The translations under genes and the position numbers were made by a program. From NCBI GenBank assembly GCA_946480685.1, contig CAMLLI010000216.1, positions 1-7,004 of the forward strand: a stretch of DNA of 7,004 bases, given 5' to 3'. This DNA is from an uncultured Flammeovirgaceae bacterium (GTDB taxonomy: Bacteria; Bacteroidota; Bacteroidia; Cytophagales; Cyclobacteriaceae). Below are positions 4,964 through 7,004 of the stretch, one piece after another (within the stretch, counting starts at the first letter, position 1; each line of letters starts with the position of its first letter). The notes below the pieces were generated by a model. The model worked only from the letters and a program-made list of their open reading frames with translations. It ran no database searches and was not told the origin of the DNA.

Positions 4964-7004
4964 CTTTTCGGAGTCATCGTCCTGTTTAGGAGGTGTAGTC
5001 GGGAAGAGCACGTAGAATTCAGTATAACCTTCAGGCGTGGTGAGAAGTCCTACCCTGCCGCCAAGCTTGGCCGTTGCTGTCTTAACGATATAGAGACCAA
5101 TACCGCCCGTCTCCGAGCGTTCTGATGCCCGAAAGAACATCCGAAAGAGTTTGCCAGGGTTAGCCTCGCTAATGCCAATACCGTTGTCTATAACGCGCAC
5201 ACGCACCTGCCCCTGCCCGCTTGTATTGACATGAATATCCACGAAAGAATCAACGCGATCAGACTCGTTATAGAATTTGATAGCGTTATCAATAAGATTT
5301 TCAAGTACGATACGGATCAACTCCTTGTCGGAAAGTATAGTAGCATTATCCTCAACATATCGTCTGATCTTGAGTTTCTGCGGAAGTCCTTTCTTCTTCT
5401 CCAGTAACAACACATCATTGATGATGGTATCAAAATCAATTCGTGCAACGCTGAGTTTTGAGTTGTTAATCTGGTTGATGATCAGCAATCGGGTAAGTAT
5501 AGTATTCAGTCGTTCGGCAGTGGTATCAAGCTTGCTGAGGTAATCAAGCGCCACCGGATCTTTCACATCCATCAACGCCACGTTACACATACCCTTCAAA
5601 CTCGCGAGAGGTCCGCGTATATCATGCGAAGTTTTGTAGATGAAATTATCGAGTTCGTCATTCACTTGTTTGAGTGATTGATTCACGCGTTCCAGGTCTA
5701 CGGTCTTCGCTTCAACTTCTTTGTCGAGGTATTTATTCTTGTCTTCAAGCAGTTTGTTCTGCTCTTCAATTACCTCCTTCGCTTCAGACAACTGCGCATT
5801 CACGCGCTTGATCGTACGATTACTCCGTTGCAATACCAACACCAGCAACCCTGCAAGCATCGCTATAATGGCTATAGCTATATTCAGATCGCGTTGCTGT
5901 TTAATTACTTCTTCTTTTGCCGCGATGGTGGCGATGTTTTCGCGTTCCTCGTAATCCGTCTGTACCTTCGTAAGATTCTCGATCAAGGATTCACTGTAAA
6001 TACTATCTTTTAAGTGAATGTACTTCTCCTGATAAGACGCGGCCTGTTCATAATCTTTTGTCTTGTTAAACAAATCTGAAAACGCCCTATAAATTTCGAT
6101 CAAGAGAAGATTATATTCGGTTGACTTTCCAATAGATTCTGCTTCTGCAAGAGATTCATTTGCACTCTGCACTTCATTGAGCTTAATATATATTCTTGAG
6201 AGATAGACAAGATTTTCCAGTTGCCATCTTTTATTATCTGCCTCTTTAGCCACCGTGTACGATTCAAAGAAAAAAGTCTTTGCTGGTATATACACGGTAT
6301 TTTCATTTGTCCGTTCAGCTTCGATGAAATATGAGACGCCTAATCCAAATTTACCTTCGATTTGAATTATCTTACTACAGGTACTGTCACATACTTTTAG
6401 GCCCTCTTTTATAAATTCTCTGGCCTGTTTATAATTAGTAAGTTGATTGTAGCATAGCCCCAGGTTGATTAGTAAACGATCCAGATCAAATGAATCATTC
6501 ATTTCTCTTTTCAAATTGAGTGCCTTTTCATAATACCGGATCGCAGTCTCATAGTTCTTTAACTTAAAATATACCAACCCGATATTATTTAACGTGATAC
6601 TAATTTCGTCCTTTTTACCTTCTCTCTCACGAATAACTAAGGACTGAAAATGATACTTCAAAGCCTCATCATACTCTGCGCGAAAAGTATGAGACAAGGC
6701 AAGAGCATTTAAGATTTTTTTCTCTTCGTCTGAAAGGTTGTTTCGTTGCGCTACGGGTAAGATACTGGTGAGGATACCAATAGCAGCATTCAAATCATCG
6801 AGGCGTCTTAGAATTTGCGCTTGTATACGAGATGACTTTACTATTTGAGCGCTATCACCTAACGTAGTTGCCATTTCACGTGCTTCAACTGCATAGCGTA
6901 AGGCGTTATGATTATCCTTGTCCGCTAATTCAATAGCAAGATTGCTTAATAGGTCATATCGGTTTTTCCCAGAAGAATTCTCCAACGCTTTTTTGAGCGA
7001 ATCT
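4952..7004 (-). CDS. TPR-repeat sensor histidine kinase, N-terminus beyond the window
   Basis: This is a membrane sensor kinase of the HisKA/HATPase_c type. Numbering from the TTG codon at 6985-6983 gives 677 residues, but the frame stays open to the window edge (adding D-S-L-K-K-A) in good TPR register, so that TTG is most likely an internal Leu. About seven or eight TPR-like helix pairs fill residues 1-330, for example around 130-163 (LNNIGLVYFKLKNYETAIRY) and 170-203. One transmembrane helix lies at about 367-386, then a Glu/Lys-rich coiled coil at 388-447. The H-box SHDIRGPL has phospho-acceptor H454. N-box ENLIDNAIKF (562-571), G1 VIDNGIGIS (598-606), F-box LFRMFFR (613-619) and G2 GGIGLYIVK (627-635) are intact. 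A signal peptide outside the window would place the TPRs in the periplasm. No receiver domain or response regulator is visible, so the partner and signal are unknown. Confidence 0.93.
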   Translation of the reverse strand, partial: DSLKKALENSSGKNRYDLLSNLAIELADKDNHNALRYAVEAREMATTLGDSAQIVKSSRIQAQILRRLDDLNAAIGILTSILPVAQRNNLSDEEKKILNALALSHTFRAEYDEALKYHFQSLVIREREGKKDEISITLNNIGLVYFKLKNYETAIRYYEKALNLKREMNDSFDLDRLLINLGLCYNQLTNYKQAREFIKEGLKVCDSTCSKIIQIEGKFGLGVSYFIEAERTNENTVYIPAKTFFFESYTVAKEADNKRWQLENLVYLSRIYIKLNEVQSANESLAEAESIGKSTEYNLLLIEIYRAFSDLFNKTKDYEQAASYQEKYIHLKDSIYSESLIENLTKVQTDYEERENIATIAAKEEVIKQQRDLNIAIAIIAMLAGLLVLVLQRSNRTIKRVNAQLSEAKEVIEEQNKLLEDKNKYLDKEVEAKTVDLERVNQSLKQVNDELDNFIYKTSHDIRGPLASLKGMCNVALMDVKDPVALDYLSKLDTTAERLNTILTRLLIINQINNSKLSVARIDFDTIINDVLLLEKKKGLPQKLKIRRYVEDNATILSDKELIRIVLENLIDNAIKFYNESDRVDSFVDIHVNTSGQGQVRVRVIDNGIGISEANPGKLFRMFFRASERSETGGIGLYIVKTATAKLGGRVGLLTTPEGYTEFYVLFPTTPPKQDDDSEKPSI

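Noticed and set aside
5678..6013. A + strand frame rich in Phe and Leu opposite the kinase membrane and coiled-coil region.
   Set aside because: The hydrophobic look comes from complementing Lys/Glu-rich coiled-coil codons; there is no start context or family resemblance.

Overview
The window looks like an ordinary chromosomal housekeeping segment from a member of the Bacteroidota, probably a Cytophagales-like lineage at moderate GC. This is inferred from several traits. The gene order is tRNA-Gln / prs / rplY / pth. L25 has an Ala/Lys/Pro-rich tail. MetRS is of the E. coli zinc type, carries KLSTS in place of KMSKS and has a C-terminal tRNA-binding domain. Start codons lack clear Shine-Dalgarno sequences. 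A large TPR-type sensor histidine kinase has the H-box HDIRGPL. No mobile element, CRISPR array, phage gene or defence gene is visible.

Left part (1-2790, + strand): a tRNA-Gln(TTG) gene followed at once by a strong hairpin terminator; prs (PRPP synthetase); rplY (ribosomal protein L25/Ctc type); an intrinsic terminator; pth (peptidyl-tRNA hydrolase); and, 11 nt later, a small MTH1187/YkoF-type thiamine-binding-family protein. Apart from the last gene, these serve translation and nucleotide supply.

Right part (2796-7004, - strand): metG (methionyl-tRNA synthetase) converges on the thiamine-binding-family gene across a 23-nt gap, with a hairpin that can terminate transcription in both directions. 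Upstream of metG on the same strand is a TPR / membrane / HisKA / HATPase sensor kinase whose N-terminus runs off the right edge. It appears to end in its own terminator, and a candidate metG promoter plus a short perfect palindrome lie in the 65-nt gap.

Most of the window is well-understood core genome and I see no clear undescribed system. The points most worth a second look are the kinase (true start outside the window; Gly at the H+4 position linked to phosphatase activity in HisKA kinases), the palindrome at the predicted metG transcription start, two terminators whose loops contain the stop codon of the upstream gene, and a visible excess of TATA/ATA within coding sequence.
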